Positions 1-9,954 of a stretch of 64,000 nt of DNA are shown here, piece by piece. The notes under the pieces were generated by a model. That model was not told the origin of the DNA and ran no database searches. It saw nothing but the letters and a program-made list of their open reading frames with translations. Both the position numbers and the translations under genes were made by a program. The stretch is taken from NCBI GenBank assembly GCA_965267425.1, contig OZ253959.1, forward strand, positions 1,116,001 to 1,180,000, written 5' to 3'. Each line of letters opens with the position of its first letter. Within the stretch, counting starts at the first letter, position 1. This DNA is from G965267425 sp965267425. GTDB taxonomy: Bacteria > Bacteroidota > Bacteroidia > Flavobacteriales_E > Vicingaceae.

Positions 1-322
1 GATCCAGATCCCTGATAATTTCGTCTTTTTTTAATTGGGGATATTGATATTTGGCTACACTAAGTACACCAGTGAGCAGATCTTCCTGATCATTTGCAGA
101 CCATTTTTCCAATTCTTCTACACAACAGGTAAATTGAATGTTGTGTATGACATTTTCCAACCGTTGTTGCTTGAGTTTACTTCCGGATTCTTCCCATGAC
201 GATTCCAGCATAGGAATGATCTCAGGACCTATAGAGATCAATTTCTTTCTCAGCGAATCGAAAATTAATTCGTCAGGATCATCTAACATGCTCAAGACAG
301 CCATCAATTCCTTATCCTCCAT
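1..322 (-). CDS. SirB1/transglutaminase-like protein, N-terminal part (runs off left edge)
   Basis: Only the first 107 codons are in the window; the rest lies beyond position 1. The ATG is at 320-322 and the protein begins MEDKELMAVLSMLDDPDE. The visible part is helical and HEAT-like at its start (LDDPDELIFDSLRKKL) and then reads HNIQF and VAKYQYPQL. This resembles the N-terminal region of Bacteroidota proteins annotated as transglutaminase-like/SirB1 family. Their catalytic-like domain would lie outside the window, so function cannot be judged. It is divergent from cinA, with a 135 bp gap. Family assignment is from remembered sequence similarity only; that an authentic gene is present is more certain. 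Confidence 0.6.
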   Translation of the reverse strand, partial: MEDKELMAVLSMLDDPDELIFDSLRKKLISIGPEIIPMLESSWEESGSKLKQQRLENVIHNIQFTCCVEELEKWSANDQEDLLTGVLSVAKYQYPQLKKDEIIRDLD

Positions 323-457
323 AATCACAAAATTAGCGTGTCATTGATCGGTACTCCTATTAAATTTAACGAATTATTAACACTTCTTATGTTAATTGCC
401 GTTGGTTAAATGATTTTTATCATCTTTCCATTTTGAAATAAACGAGGTTGTTTTGGC

Positions 458-1708
458 ATGAAGGCAGGAATTTTGACCATAGGTGATGAGATATTGCTTG
501 GTGATATCAACAATACAAATGTGACATACATTTCCAATCAATTGAAGGAAATCAATGTGCCGGTTTTGGCCCATATTACCATTGGTGATATTGAGCGCAA
601 TATAACCGATATGTTGAATCATTTGTACAAAGAGGTAGATCTTGTGTTGGTTACGGGAGGTTTAGGGCCAACAAATGACGATATAACTAAAGAAACACTT
701 TCAGCCTATTTTGGAGATGAATTGTCATTAAACGAGGATGCTTTGCAACATATTGAAACATTATTCAAGCGGATAGGTATTCGCATGAATGAATTGAATA
801 AACAGCAAGCGGTTTTACCAATGAATGCTAAGCTCATTCCTAATGTAAAAGGCACAGCTTATGGCATGTGGTTTATAAAAAATGGCAAGCATTGTATTTC
901 GATGCCTGGTGTTCCTCCGGAAATGAAAGCCATGATGGAACTGCATGTTGTTCCGGAACTGGAAAAGATGATTTCCAAAGAAAAGATCATTCATAGGCAT
1001 GTTCACGTTCACGGATTACCGGAGTCTATATTAGCTGAAAAAATAAGCGACTGGGAACAAAAACTCAGTTCAAATATCAAGTTAGCTTATTTACCTTCTC
1101 CTGGAATTGTCAAATTGCGACTAACCATCCGAGGAACTGGAAAAGAACTATTGCACGCTGCTTTGGATCAAACAGTTGATGATTTGCATGGGATCATTGG
1201 AGAACATATATATAGCACATCTGGGGAGCAACTGGAACAAGTTGTTGGTAAACTCCTTGCCGAAAGAAAAAAAACATTAAGTACTGCTGAAAGTTGTACC
1301 GGAGGTTACATTGCTCACTTGATAACATCCATTTCGGGCAGTTCGGATTATTTTGAAGGTGCTGTTGTTTCGTATTCAAATCGGATAAAAAATGAGGTTT
1401 TACATATTGATAAATCATTGATAGAAAAGCACGGTGCAGCAAGTAAGGAAGTAGTGGAGGCCATGGCAAAAGGAGTTATGCAAAATTTGGGAACGGATTT
1501 TTCTATTGCTACCTCAGGGATTGCAGGACCAACAGGAGGGTCTGAACAAAAACCTGTAGGCACAGTTTGGATTGCAGTAGGTGGACCAAATGGAATTAAA
1601 AGCAAAAAATTTCAATTTGGAAATGACCGCATCTTTAACATCCGAAGATCTGCGGCTACAGCCTTGACAATGTTGCGAAAAGAAATTTTAAATTCTTTTG
1701 AAAATTGA
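458..1708 (+). CDS. cinA: CinA-family protein (nicotinamide-nucleotide amidase / MoCo-like domain)
   Basis: 416 residues, the usual length for full CinA. The N-terminal half is the molybdopterin-binding-like (COG1058) domain with LTIGDEILLGDINNTN at the start and TGGLGPTNDD at residues 66-75. The C-terminal domain carries the CinA amidase signature ESCTGG at 278-283 and GIAGPTGGS further on. Family members deamidate NMN in pyridine-nucleotide salvage and hydrolyse ADP-ribose; the protein is cytoplasmic. The start is the ATG at 458; a near-consensus -7 element TTGTTTTG (448-455) lies only two bases upstream. The gene is followed 47 bp later by rpmB on the same strand. Confidence 0.93.
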   Translation: MKAGILTIGDEILLGDINNTNVTYISNQLKEINVPVLAHITIGDIERNITDMLNHLYKEVDLVLVTGGLGPTNDDITKETLSAYFGDELSLNEDALQHIETLFKRIGIRMNELNKQQAVLPMNAKLIPNVKGTAYGMWFIKNGKHCISMPGVPPEMKAMMELHVVPELEKMISKEKIIHRHVHVHGLPESILAEKISDWEQKLSSNIKLAYLPSPGIVKLRLTIRGTGKELLHAALDQTVDDLHGIIGEHIYSTSGEQLEQVVGKLLAERKKTLSTAESCTGGYIAHLITSISGSSDYFEGAVVSYSNRIKNEVLHIDKSLIEKHGAASKEVVEAMAKGVMQNLGTDFSIATSGIAGPTGGSEQKPVGTVWIAVGGPNGIKSKKFQFGNDRIFNIRRSAATALTMLRKEILNSFEN

Positions 1709-1755
1709 TTGAAAATTGCGTTCTTTGCAGCCGCAAATTTTGAAAATCTAAGGAG

Positions 1756-1989
1756 ATGTCACAAATATGTCAGGTTACAGGGAAAAAGGTTATGGTAGGC
1801 AACAATGTCTCTAAGTCAAACCGAAAAACCAAAAGAACATTTGCTCCTAATTTGTTCACTAAAAAATTCTACTGGCCGGAAGAAGATAAGTGGATCACTT
1901 TGAAAGTGTCTGCTGCAGGTATTCGTACCATCAACAAAAATGGTTTAGCTGCAACGTTGAAATCTGCAAAAGCAAAGGGATACCTCTAG
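1756..1989 (+). CDS. rpmB: 50S ribosomal protein L28
   Basis: 77 residues starting [20 protein letters not shown], a typical L28 opening, followed by the basic [11 protein letters not shown] segment that contacts 23S rRNA. Length and sequence are full for the Bacteroidota form, which lacks paired zinc-binding CxxC motifs. The ATG at 1756 is immediately preceded by AAGGAG, which is too close to act as a normal Shine-Dalgarno site. A promoter-like GTTCTTTGCAGCC lies in the 47 bp leader. A strong hairpin terminator follows at 2011-2049. In related genomes L28 and L33 genes are usually adjacent; here an aminopeptidase gene lies between them. Confidence 0.97.
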   Translation: MSQICQVTGKKVMVGNNVSKSNRKTKRTFAPNLFTKKFYWPEEDKWITLKVSAAGIRTINKNGLAATLKSAKAKGYL

Positions 1990-2010
1990 TTAAAGGATAA
2001 AAACATTTTG

Positions 2011-2049
2011 AACGCCGTTACTTAGTATATTAGTGCGGCGTTTTTTTTT
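2011..2049 (+). terminator. Intrinsic terminator after rpmB
   Basis: AACGCCG (2011-2017) pairs with CGGCGTT (2036-2042) and is followed by an uninterrupted T run to 2049. The hairpin lies 22 bp after the L28 stop codon. It overlaps a possible GTG start (2033) for the next gene, which argues that the real start of that gene is the ATG at 2054. Confidence 0.85.
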
Positions 2050-2053
2050 GCTT

Positions 2054-3475
2054 ATGCGATACATTAAGTTAATTTTTCTATTGATAATATCCTTTGAATT
2101 CAATGCTCAGGATGTTGCCAATAATTTGATCAAGAAGAATAATTATGAATCGGATTTTCTTTCTCCAAATTTTCATGCGGAAAGAAGAAAGTTGCTTCGA
2201 GATTCACTCCCTGATAAATCCGTAGCGGTATTTTTCGCCAACCCAATAAGGACACGCTCCAATGATGTGCAATATGAATATCATCAAGATCCTAATTTTT
2301 ATTACTTAACTGGCTTCAAGGAGCCACATTCCATGTTGATTGTATTCAAAGAACCCATGGTTTTGGGAGAGCAGGAAACTGATGAAATCATTTTTGTGAG
2401 AGATAGAAATCCCGATAAAGAAATTTGGGATGGGAGAAGATTGGGTGTAGATGGTGCTCAGGAAAAACTTGGAATTTCCACGGTGATGTTGAACAGAATT
2501 TTTGCTGATTTGGAATTCAATTTTTCTCAATTTGATCATGTCTATTACATACTTCCAGATGGACACGTGAATGATGACGATTCGGAACGGGGTGATTTAT
2601 ACAGCATGATGAAACATTTCAAGCGAAAATTGGATACGCTGGATGATCCCAAAGAAGCGAGACGATTGCAGTATTACATGAACGGATTACGCCAAAATAA
2701 GGAGCCTGAAGAACTTGCTTTGATGCAAAAGGCTATTGATATAACCTGCGAAGCACATCGGGAACTCATGAAGTCATTAGACACGAGTTATACAGAATAC
2801 AAGGCCGAAGCTTTGGTAGAATATGTATTTAAACTTAGGGGGGCAGAATACCCTGGTTTTCCATCCATCGTTGGCGCTGGAGAAAACAGTTGCATATTAC
2901 ATTATGTAACCAATCGCAGAATGCTCAATAAAGGTGATCTTATGGTTGTGGATATTGGAGCGGAATACCATGGATACACGGCTGATATTACCAGAACTTT
3001 ACCAATCGATGGGGCTTATAGTGAAGAACAAGCATTGATATATGATGTTGTTTTACAGGCGCAAAACGCAGGAATAGAAGCTTGTCAGGCAGGGAATAAG
3101 TTCTGGGATCCCCACAATGCTGCAACTAGAGTAATTCAGCGTGAATTGCAAAAGCTAGGCATTACCACCAAACGATATGATGCCAGAAAATACTTTATGC
3201 ATGGAACATCTCATTATTTGGGATTGGATGTCCATGATGCAGGCTTATATGGATCTTTAAAGCCAGGGCAGGTCATAACGGTTGAACCGGGCATTTACAT
3301 TCCTGAAGGTTCCGATTGTGATCCCAAATGGTGGAATATAGGGGTGAGGATTGAAGATGATATTTTGATTACCGATCATGGTCCAGTGAACATGTCTCAG
3401 AGTATTCCGCGTTCAATGGATGAAATTGAGGCTCTTATGAAAGTCAAAAGCGATATTGATGATTTTCTTAAGTGA
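2054..3475 (+). CDS. Exported Xaa-Pro aminopeptidase (M24B, aminopeptidase P family)
   Basis: 473 residues from ATG 2054, which gives a clean signal peptide (MRYIKLIFLLIISFEFNA, then Q). The GTG at 2033 lies inside the rpmB terminator and was rejected. An N-terminal creatinase-like domain is followed by the pita-bread metallopeptidase domain. Its five metal ligands are visible: D300 (VVDIGAEYHG), D311 (TADITRT), a His in HGTSHYLGLDVHD (383-395), E411 (TVEPGIYIP) and E434 (RIEDD). It should remove N-terminal residues preceding proline, probably in the periplasm, and fits with the DPP-IV-like enzyme at 27.8 kb as part of proline-peptide degradation. Confidence 0.9.
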   Translation: MRYIKLIFLLIISFEFNAQDVANNLIKKNNYESDFLSPNFHAERRKLLRDSLPDKSVAVFFANPIRTRSNDVQYEYHQDPNFYYLTGFKEPHSMLIVFKEPMVLGEQETDEIIFVRDRNPDKEIWDGRRLGVDGAQEKLGISTVMLNRIFADLEFNFSQFDHVYYILPDGHVNDDDSERGDLYSMMKHFKRKLDTLDDPKEARRLQYYMNGLRQNKEPEELALMQKAIDITCEAHRELMKSLDTSYTEYKAEALVEYVFKLRGAEYPGFPSIVGAGENSCILHYVTNRRMLNKGDLMVVDIGAEYHGYTADITRTLPIDGAYSEEQALIYDVVLQAQNAGIEACQAGNKFWDPHNAATRVIQRELQKLGITTKRYDARKYFMHGTSHYLGLDVHDAGLYGSLKPGQVITVEPGIYIPEGSDCDPKWWNIGVRIEDDILITDHGPVNMSQSIPRSMDEIEALMKVKSDIDDFLK

Positions 3476-3509
3476 TTGCTTAGATTTTCAATATTAATAT
3501 GTAAATTTG
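3476..3509 (+). promoter_or_regulatory. Bacteroidota promoter for rpmG-DUF4295-ftsY
   Basis: TTG at 3476-3478, then 23 bp, then the -7 element TAAATTTG at 3502-3509, 22 bp upstream of the rpmG ATG. This fits the known Bacteroidota sigma factor consensus (TTTG and TAnnTTTG separated by about 20 bp). Confidence 0.6.
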
Positions 3510-3531
3510 CAGCCCTTAAAAATGGAAAGAA

Positions 3532-3714
3532 ATGGCTAAAAAAGGTAACAGGGTACAAGTTATTTTGGAATGTACTGAGCATAAGGAGAGCGGAAAGCCT
3601 GGGATGTCAAGATATATCAGTACAAAAAACCGGAAAAATTCTCCGGACAGATTGGAATTGAAAAAATACAATCCAATCTTGAAAAAAATGACCATACACA
3701 GGGAAATTAAATAA
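3532..3714 (+). CDS. rpmG: 50S ribosomal protein L33
   Basis: 60 residues, [18 protein letters not shown]..., with the diagnostic [16 protein letters not shown] segment of L33. It carries a single cysteine rather than the two CxxC pairs of zinc-binding L33, so it is the zinc-free form. It is followed 8 bp downstream by the 50-residue DUF4295 gene and then ftsY, an arrangement common in Bacteroidota. An overlapping reading frame beginning at 3476 has no family resemblance and was not called. Confidence 0.97.
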   Translation: MAKKGNRVQVILECTEHKESGKPGMSRYISTKNRKNSPDRLELKKYNPILKKMTIHREIK

Positions 3715-3722
3715 TATAAGTC

Positions 3723-3875
3723 ATGGCAAAGAAAACAGTTGCAACACTACAATCTGGCGCAAGTAAAAATTACACTAAAGTGGTGAAAATGGTAAAGTCA
3801 CCAAAAACGGGTGCCATGGTATTCAAAGAAGAGATGGTTCCCAACGATAAGGTGAACGATTTTTTCTCCAAATAA
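3723..3875 (+). CDS. DUF4295 small protein
   Basis: A 50-residue basic protein, MAKKTVATLQSGASKNYTKV..., ending NDKVNDFFSK. It belongs to the small DUF4295 family, which in Bacteroidota sits directly after rpmG and before ftsY. The function is unknown; size, charge and position suggest a ribosome-associated peptide, which is inference. The start ATG is 8 bp after the L33 stop. The gene is followed by a hairpin terminator at 3899-3929. Confidence 0.88.
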   Translation: MAKKTVATLQSGASKNYTKVVKMVKSPKTGAMVFKEEMVPNDKVNDFFSK

Positions 3876-3898
3876 AAAATTCTTTTACGGAATAACTG

Positions 3899-3929
3899 AG
3901 CTTCTTTCACCTTTGAGAGAAGCTTTTTT
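3899..3929 (+). terminator. Intrinsic terminator between DUF4295 and ftsY
   Basis: AGCTTCT (3899-3905) pairs with AGAAGCT (3918-3924), followed by six T residues. It ends 10 bp before the ftsY start, so ftsY is reached by read-through or has its own promoter. Confidence 0.75.
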
Positions 3930-3939
3930 AGTTTAAAGT

Positions 3940-4893
3940 ATGGGATTACTCAATATATTTTCTCGAGATAAAAAAGAGAACTTGGATAAGGGGCTTGAAA
4001 AAAGTAAATCTTCCATATTCTCTAAAATCACTCGCACCATTGTTGGGAAGTCAACAATTGATGCTGAAGTGCTGGATGAGTTGGAGTCAATACTAATTAG
4101 TTCTGACGTTGGTGTTGAAACAACACTGAAAATCATCAAACGAATTGAAGACAAGGTAAAAAGTGACAAATACACGGGTACAGAGGAATTAAATCAAATC
4201 ATGAAAAATGAAATTGCTGAATTATTGAGTGAGAATAATACAGCGGATTTTGAAGAATTTGAGATTCCTCCATTGCAAGATCCATATGTTATTATGGTGG
4301 TGGGTGTCAATGGGGTTGGAAAGACTACCACAATTGGAAAATTGGCACACCAATTGAAAAGTATCGGAAAGACGGTCACTTTGGGAGCTGCTGATACATT
4401 TCGTGCTGCTGCGGTTGACCAATTGAAAATATGGTCAGAAAGGGTAGATGTACCTATTGTTACTCAAGGGATGGGGGCAGACCCGGCTTCTGTCGCGTTT
4501 GATACGCTTTCTTCTGCCAAAGCAGCAGGTAGTGACGTGGTGATTATTGATACTGCGGGTAGATTGCATAACAAGGTTAACCTGATGCAGGAATTGACGA
4601 AGATTAAAAGAGTCATGCAAAAAGTTGTTCCTGATGCTCCTCATGAAATATTACTCGTATTGGATGCCTCAACCGGTCAAAATGCATTTGAACAGGCAAA
4701 ACAATTTACGCAGGCGACTGATGTGAATGCGCTGGCATTAACAAAATTGGATGGAACTGCCAAAGGAGGTGTGGTTTTGGGAATATCAGATCAGTTTAAA
4801 ATACCTGTAAAATATATTGGTACGGGAGAAGGTAAGGAGGATTTGATAGTATTCAACAAGCAAATGTTTGTAGAAAGCCTATTTGGAGAATAA
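3940..4893 (+). CDS. ftsY: Signal recognition particle receptor FtsY
   Basis: 317 residues: the NG GTPase core with almost no acidic A domain, as is usual outside enterobacteria. The G1 loop GVNGVGKTT is at residues 122-130; DTFRAAAVDQL, the DTAGRLHN loop and TKLDGTAKGG follow in the expected order. It docks Ffh-ribosome complexes at the membrane for co-translational insertion. Its partner ffh is at 17950-19287. The ATG at 3940 starts MGLLNIFSRDKKENLDKGL, a short amphipathic N-terminus suited to membrane binding. Confidence 0.97.
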   Translation: MGLLNIFSRDKKENLDKGLEKSKSSIFSKITRTIVGKSTIDAEVLDELESILISSDVGVETTLKIIKRIEDKVKSDKYTGTEELNQIMKNEIAELLSENNTADFEEFEIPPLQDPYVIMVVGVNGVGKTTTIGKLAHQLKSIGKTVTLGAADTFRAAAVDQLKIWSERVDVPIVTQGMGADPASVAFDTLSSAKAAGSDVVIIDTAGRLHNKVNLMQELTKIKRVMQKVVPDAPHEILLVLDASTGQNAFEQAKQFTQATDVNALALTKLDGTAKGGVVLGISDQFKIPVKYIGTGEGKEDLIVFNKQMFVESLFGE

Positions 4894-4949
4894 ATAGCCT
4901 TTTTACTACGGGTTTTTTCATTATTTTAGCAACTCTAAAAATTTAAAAG

Positions 4950-6761
4950 ATGCGCAAGATTTTACTGTTTTCGATAGTGATGTTGATGATCGGTTTTAAT
5001 TCATTTGGTCAGGCTTCAGCACCTGTGTTAAGTCAACCATCTGATAATTCTACCGTTCAAGATGTGAACGTAACATTGATTTGGAATCCTTCTTTAGGAG
5101 GATCAGTTTCAGGATATGAAGCCCAAATCTCAACGGATTCTAATTTCACAAGTCCAATTAATTTATCCACTTTAGGTACACAAGCATTTAATGTGGAATT
5201 GTTGTTCAATCAAACTTATTATTGGAGAGTGCGTGGAATTAATGCTCCTTCTGGAAATCCAACAGCTTATTCTGCATTTAATACGTTTACAACGTTTTCA
5301 AATCAATTTAATTTTGCTTCCAATGCTACAATTGCTACAAGATCTACAGGTTCATTTACAATTGCCCAGGATTCGTCAATGAATAGTGATACCGTAATTG
5401 TTGGAAATTTTAAGATCATTGAAGGGGTAGATTTTGACGCTGATACGCTGGCAGCAGCTACTGCAGATTCTTTGGCTGACGCTATTAATGTGGTAGCAGG
5501 TTCAATCGTATCCGCTTCGGTTGCTGGAGCAGAAGTGACATTAACATCGTTGACTTTGGGTGAAGTTGCCAACACCATTGTTTTGGATTATATTGATTCA
5601 GGCAACGGTGAGGCCATTACTGTTTCTGGGGAAACAATGACCGGGGCCATTAATGGAACTGCGCACTTGCAAGGGGCACTTGTTTGGGATACCATTCCAG
5701 GTGTTACAGGTTATAGATATGAAATGTCTACAGATCCTTCTTTTTTAAGCAATGTAGTTACAGGAACCGTGACCTCTTCAGAAAACTCAGTTGTGTTGTC
5801 ACAATTGTTATTTAGTACGACTTATTACTGGAGAATTAGAGCTATTCATTCACAAGATGAATCAGAATGGTCTGTTACGAATACTTTTATTACACCTGAT
5901 AATATAGCGTTAAATGCACCGGCAGATAGCGCAGTTGGAGGATATGTGAATCAAAAATTGAATTGTGTTTACATGCTGGGAGTTAGAGAATACTTGATTG
6001 AGTCAGATACAAGCGCTGGATTTGGTTCTTCTGAATATGCATTTCAAAAGTATTTTTCTCAGGATTTTGGAGTGGGTGTTCCAGTTGGTGGAACCTCAGA
6101 CAGATTGTTATATGGCCAACGATATTATTGGCGTGCCACAGGTAACAATGACTTTAGCATTGCACCTACAACAGCCGCATGGTCATTTGTTACTAAAGAT
6201 GATGTTGATTTAATTTCTCCTGACGATGCTGCTGAAATTGGTCCATCAGATGAATTAAAATGGGATGCATTGGGAGGAACAATGGAATATGAAGTTGAGA
6301 TTGCTGACAATGCTGGATTTACGAATTCAACTTCTTATTCTGTAGGTATTTCTACAGGAACAGATGCAGATTCTACATTTAACGTACCTAACACGTTAAC
6401 TTTTGGTACAACGTATCATTGGAGAGTTCGTTCAATGCATGACAGAGATACATCAGGTTGGTCAGGTTCCAGAACTTTTAGTTTTAGTCCTGTTGGAATT
6501 AATACCGTTTCTGAATCAACCTTTGAATTGTTTCCTAATCCTGCAACAGATATGGTTATTTTGCAATTGACAGATGTGATTTCAGAATCTAATGCTCGGG
6601 TTACTATTTATGATGTTCAAGGAAAAAATGTAAAAATGTTGAACCTAAGTCAAGGTCAATCGAACTTCCAAATTAATATAAGTGATTTGGAAAAAGGAAT
6701 CTATCAAATGGAGGTATTTGATGGACAACATTCAAGTACGAGACAAATTATATGTCAATAG
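4950..6761 (+). CDS. Secreted FN3-like repeat protein with T9SS type A sorting domain
   Basis: 603 residues with a signal peptide (MRKILLFSIVMLMIGFNSFGQ). At least four fibronectin type III-like units are marked by recurring YYWRVRG, TTYYWRIRA, RYYWRATG and TTYHWRVRS strands. One linker region (about residues 115-230) is threonine/alanine/aspartate rich and does not show the FN3 strand. The last ~80 residues (FELFPNPATD..., then GIYQMEVFDG) are a type A C-terminal signal of the type IX secretion system. It is therefore predicted to be exported and released or anchored at the cell surface. No catalytic domain is visible, so adhesion or matrix binding is only inferred. A terminator follows. Confidence 0.85.
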   Translation: MRKILLFSIVMLMIGFNSFGQASAPVLSQPSDNSTVQDVNVTLIWNPSLGGSVSGYEAQISTDSNFTSPINLSTLGTQAFNVELLFNQTYYWRVRGINAPSGNPTAYSAFNTFTTFSNQFNFASNATIATRSTGSFTIAQDSSMNSDTVIVGNFKIIEGVDFDADTLAAATADSLADAINVVAGSIVSASVAGAEVTLTSLTLGEVANTIVLDYIDSGNGEAITVSGETMTGAINGTAHLQGALVWDTIPGVTGYRYEMSTDPSFLSNVVTGTVTSSENSVVLSQLLFSTTYYWRIRAIHSQDESEWSVTNTFITPDNIALNAPADSAVGGYVNQKLNCVYMLGVREYLIESDTSAGFGSSEYAFQKYFSQDFGVGVPVGGTSDRLLYGQRYYWRATGNNDFSIAPTTAAWSFVTKDDVDLISPDDAAEIGPSDELKWDALGGTMEYEVEIADNAGFTNSTSYSVGISTGTDADSTFNVPNTLTFGTTYHWRVRSMHDRDTSGWSGSRTFSFSPVGINTVSESTFELFPNPATDMVILQLTDVISESNARVTIYDVQGKNVKMLNLSQGQSNFQINISDLEKGIYQMEVFDGQHSSTRQIICQ

Positions 6762-6783
6762 TAATTTAAAAGTTACCACATTG

Positions 6784-6817
6784 GGGCTGTCTTGACTTGT
6801 CTAGACAGCCCTTTTTT
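6784..6817 (+). terminator. Intrinsic terminator after the FN3-like gene
   Basis: GGGCTGTC (6784-6791) pairs with GACAGCCC (6804-6811), followed by TTTTTT. It separates the secreted protein gene from bshC, whose ATG follows only 6 bp later. Confidence 0.88.
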
Positions 6818-6822
6818 GTTCT

Positions 6823-8424
6823 ATGTTTGAAGAGGAGAACTTATTATTTAAGGAAGTATACGGAATGAATGCCTTTGCTGTAGATTACAGTGACAAAAAG
6901 GACAAACTGCTTCGATATGCCCAGCAATTTCCTTCTGTTAATGCTTTTGAATCTCAAATAAGAAAAAAACAGTCTGTTCCTGTTGAACGTAACATCCTTG
7001 TTGAAGCCTTATTGAAACAATACGAAGGAATCGAGATAAGTTCCGAAGTTCGTGAGGCAGTGTCTTCTTTAAAGGATGAGCATACATTTACCGTAACAAC
7101 GGGACACCAATTGAACATTTTTTTAGGCCCTTTGTATGTCGTTTATAAAATATGTTCGACTATTGCTTTATCCAGACAACTTTCAACCCAATTTTCTTCC
7201 TATCGGATAGTACCGGTTTTTTGGATGGCTTCTGAAGATCATGATTTCGAAGAAATCAGTGCTATCACATTGTTTGGTAAAAAAATCAAATGGGAGAATA
7301 ACAACTACACTGGAGCAGTCGGAAGAATTTCTAGCAAGGAACTGGAGGAAGTAAAAACGGAGTTATTTAATGTGTTGGGTGAAGGTAGCAATGCAGATCA
7401 ACTCAAAGAATATATTAATGAGGCTTATGACGGCAAAAAGAATCTTGCCCAGGCTACTAGAAGCCTTGTAAACAATCTATTTGGGAAATTTGGATTGGTG
7501 ATTGTAGATGGTGATGACTTGAGTCTTAAGCATCTTTGGAAGAACATGGCCATCCATGAATTAGAGGAAAACATTGTTGAGAAATCCACATCCCAAATCA
7601 ACGCTGAGCTGAACAAAGATTATTATCAGCAGGCAGCTGTAAGGAATATTAATTTATTTCATTTGGAAGAAAATCAACGCCTACGAATGGTAGGTGAAGA
7701 TGAATACAAGACATCAAGCAATGCTCAAATCCTGAAGTCAATAACTGACAAAGACGTTCAAAAGTACAAGTCAAACCCGGAAATGATCAGCCCGAATGTC
7801 TTAATGCGACCACTTTATCAAGAAAGCATATTGCCAAATTTGGCGTATATCGGTGGAAGTGGGGAGTACGCATATTGGATGCAATTGGCTCCTGTATTTG
7901 AGGCTTTTCAACTCCCTTATCCAGTGGTTATCATTCGTAATTCGCTTTTGGAGGTTGAGAACAGATTGGTTGGGAAAATGGAGAAATTAAACCTGAAAGC
8001 AAGCGATTTTTGTTTACCGAAAGAACAATTGTTGAAAAAGTTCATTGCTGATTCTCCTGAAAAGATGGAACTAAATAACGAATCACATAAATTGCAATCG
8101 TTATTTGAGGACTTGAAAACCAAAGCAAATCAATTGGACAAGACTTTGGTGCCGTATGTGGAAGGGGAATCAAAAAAAATGGCAAAAATGTTGGAAAGCA
8201 TCGGTAGTAAGTTCGACAAAGTGACGAAAAGAAAGGAAAGCCAGCAATTGGAAATGATAGAAAGAATCAAAGAAAAGTTGACACCCGGTGAAGTGCTGAA
8301 AGAACGTGTGGAGAACTTTATACCTCAATACTTAAAACATGGAGCATCTTGGTTTGATGAATTAATAGCCAAAATGGACGTTATTGAAAAAGAATTTATC
8401 ATTTTAAAAGAAACAACAACTTAA
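6823..8424 (+). CDS. bshC: Putative cysteine ligase BshC (bacillithiol biosynthesis)
   Basis: 533 residues, full length for BshC. The family signatures [19 protein letters not shown] and [11 protein letters not shown] are present, followed by the long C-terminal helical region ending with the FIPQYLKHG segment. BshC joins cysteine to glucosaminyl-malate in the last step of bacillithiol synthesis in the cytoplasm. BshA and BshB are not in this window. The stop codon TAA shares its last base with the guaA ATG, so the two genes are translationally linked. The assignment is by family resemblance. Confidence 0.9.
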   Translation: MFEEENLLFKEVYGMNAFAVDYSDKKDKLLRYAQQFPSVNAFESQIRKKQSVPVERNILVEALLKQYEGIEISSEVREAVSSLKDEHTFTVTTGHQLNIFLGPLYVVYKICSTIALSRQLSTQFSSYRIVPVFWMASEDHDFEEISAITLFGKKIKWENNNYTGAVGRISSKELEEVKTELFNVLGEGSNADQLKEYINEAYDGKKNLAQATRSLVNNLFGKFGLVIVDGDDLSLKHLWKNMAIHELEENIVEKSTSQINAELNKDYYQQAAVRNINLFHLEENQRLRMVGEDEYKTSSNAQILKSITDKDVQKYKSNPEMISPNVLMRPLYQESILPNLAYIGGSGEYAYWMQLAPVFEAFQLPYPVVIIRNSLLEVENRLVGKMEKLNLKASDFCLPKEQLLKKFIADSPEKMELNNESHKLQSLFEDLKTKANQLDKTLVPYVEGESKKMAKMLESIGSKFDKVTKRKESQQLEMIERIKEKLTPGEVLKERVENFIPQYLKHGASWFDELIAKMDVIEKEFIILKETTT

Positions 8425-9953
8425 TGGAAGAAAAAATCATCATCATCGATTTTGGTTCACAGTATACTCAGCTGATAGGAAGAAAAATCAGGGAATTAAA
8501 CGTTTACAGTGAAATTATTCCGTTTAATGGAAAGATTGAGATTACTGATGATGTAAAAGGTGTGATATTTTCTGGAAGCCCTTTTTCCGTGTTGGATTCT
8601 GCTTCACCGAGAATTGATTTGCAAAAGTACTTTGACAAGATTCCGGTTTTGGGAATATGTTATGGCGCTCAATTGATTGCACATGAAACAGGTGGAGAGG
8701 TAATGCCGTCGAATATTAGGGAATATGGTAGGGCCAACCTTGCAAAAGTTGAAAAAAATTCATTGTTAAGTGAATTGTCTCAAGGAAGTCAGGTTTGGAT
8801 GTCACATGCAGATACCATTGCGAGTGTTAATTCGGAATTTGAAATTATGGCAAGTACTTCTACGGTTGAGGTAGCGGCGTATCAAAATTCCAACAGAAAA
8901 ATTTTCGGATTGCAATTTCATCCTGAAGTATACCATTCAACAGATGGTATTCTTGTACTGAAAAAGTTTTTGGTTGAAGTATGTGGGTGTAGTCAATCTT
9001 GGACCCCAATGTCTTTCGTTGAGGAAAAAGTGGCGGAGTTAAAAGATATGTTGGGAAATGATAAAGTCGTTTTGGGATTGTCAGGAGGAGTGGATTCAAC
9101 AGTAGCAGCTGTATTATTACATAAAGCCATTGGGGAAAACCTGCATTGCATTTTTGTGGATAATGGATTATTGCGAAAAAATGAATTTGAAAACGTTTTA
9201 CACCAATATGAAGATTTGCACCTTAATGTGAAAGGTGTTCGTGCCGGTGATAAATTCCTCGACAAATTGAAAGGGATTTCTGATCCGGAAGAAAAACGAA
9301 AACGTATTGGAAATACATTTATTGATGTATTTGATGAAGAAGCGCATTTAATTAAGGATGTAAATTGGCTGGGTCAGGGCACGATTTATCCCGATGTTAT
9401 TGAATCAGTTACAGGTACAGGCGGTCCTTCGGTTACCATCAAATCACATCACAATGTTGGAGGGCTTCCTGATTTTATGAAATTAAAAGTAGTAGAACCA
9501 TTGAGGCTTTTGTTCAAAGACGAGGTTAGGAGAGTTGGTAAGGCGCTGGGTATTCCTTCTTCCATTCTCGGAAGACATCCATTTCCAGGTCCGGGATTGG
9601 CCATCCGTATTCTTGGTGACATTACAGCTGAAAAGGTACGGTTGTTGCAAGAAGTAGATGATATATACATATCAGCATTGAAAAATGAATCATTGTATGA
9701 TGAGGTGTGGCAAGCTGGAGCCATATTATTACCTGTTCAATCAGTGGGAGTTATGGGAGATGAACGTACGTATGAACAAGTAGTTGCACTACGTGCCGTG
9801 TCTTCAACTGACGGTATGACGGCAGATTGGAGTCATCTTCCACATGAAGTGTTATCAAAAGTGTCCAATGACATTATCAATAAAGTGAAAGGAGTGAACC
9901 GGGTAGTGTATGACATTTCGTCAAAGCCACCATCCACAATTGAATGGGAATAG
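8424..9953 (+). CDS. guaA: GMP synthase (glutamine-hydrolysing)
   Basis: 509 residues in three domains. The class I glutamine amidotransferase has its nucleophile C79 in GICYGAQ and the His-Glu pair in LQFHPEVYH. The ATP pyrophosphatase has the PP-loop LSGGVDST at 219-226. The C-terminal dimerisation domain ends KPPSTIEWE, the conserved GuaA tail. It converts XMP, glutamine and ATP to GMP. It overlaps bshC by one base and is followed two bases later by the LysM gene, so these three genes probably form one transcript. Confidence 0.98.
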   Translation: MEEKIIIIDFGSQYTQLIGRKIRELNVYSEIIPFNGKIEITDDVKGVIFSGSPFSVLDSASPRIDLQKYFDKIPVLGICYGAQLIAHETGGEVMPSNIREYGRANLAKVEKNSLLSELSQGSQVWMSHADTIASVNSEFEIMASTSTVEVAAYQNSNRKIFGLQFHPEVYHSTDGILVLKKFLVEVCGCSQSWTPMSFVEEKVAELKDMLGNDKVVLGLSGGVDSTVAAVLLHKAIGENLHCIFVDNGLLRKNEFENVLHQYEDLHLNVKGVRAGDKFLDKLKGISDPEEKRKRIGNTFIDVFDEEAHLIKDVNWLGQGTIYPDVIESVTGTGGPSVTIKSHHNVGGLPDFMKLKVVEPLRLLFKDEVRRVGKALGIPSSILGRHPFPGPGLAIRILGDITAEKVRLLQEVDDIYISALKNESLYDEVWQAGAILLPVQSVGVMGDERTYEQVVALRAVSSTDGMTADWSHLPHEVLSKVSNDIINKVKGVNRVVYDISSKPPSTIEWE

Positions 9954-9954
9954 A

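Noticed and set aside
2033..2053. GTG start for the aminopeptidase P gene 21 bp upstream of the chosen ATG
   Set aside because: It lies within the stem and T run of the rpmB terminator, and the extension spoils the signal peptide.
3476..3661. Open frame overlapping rpmG
   Set aside because: It starts in the promoter region, uses another frame over the L33 gene and has no family resemblance.
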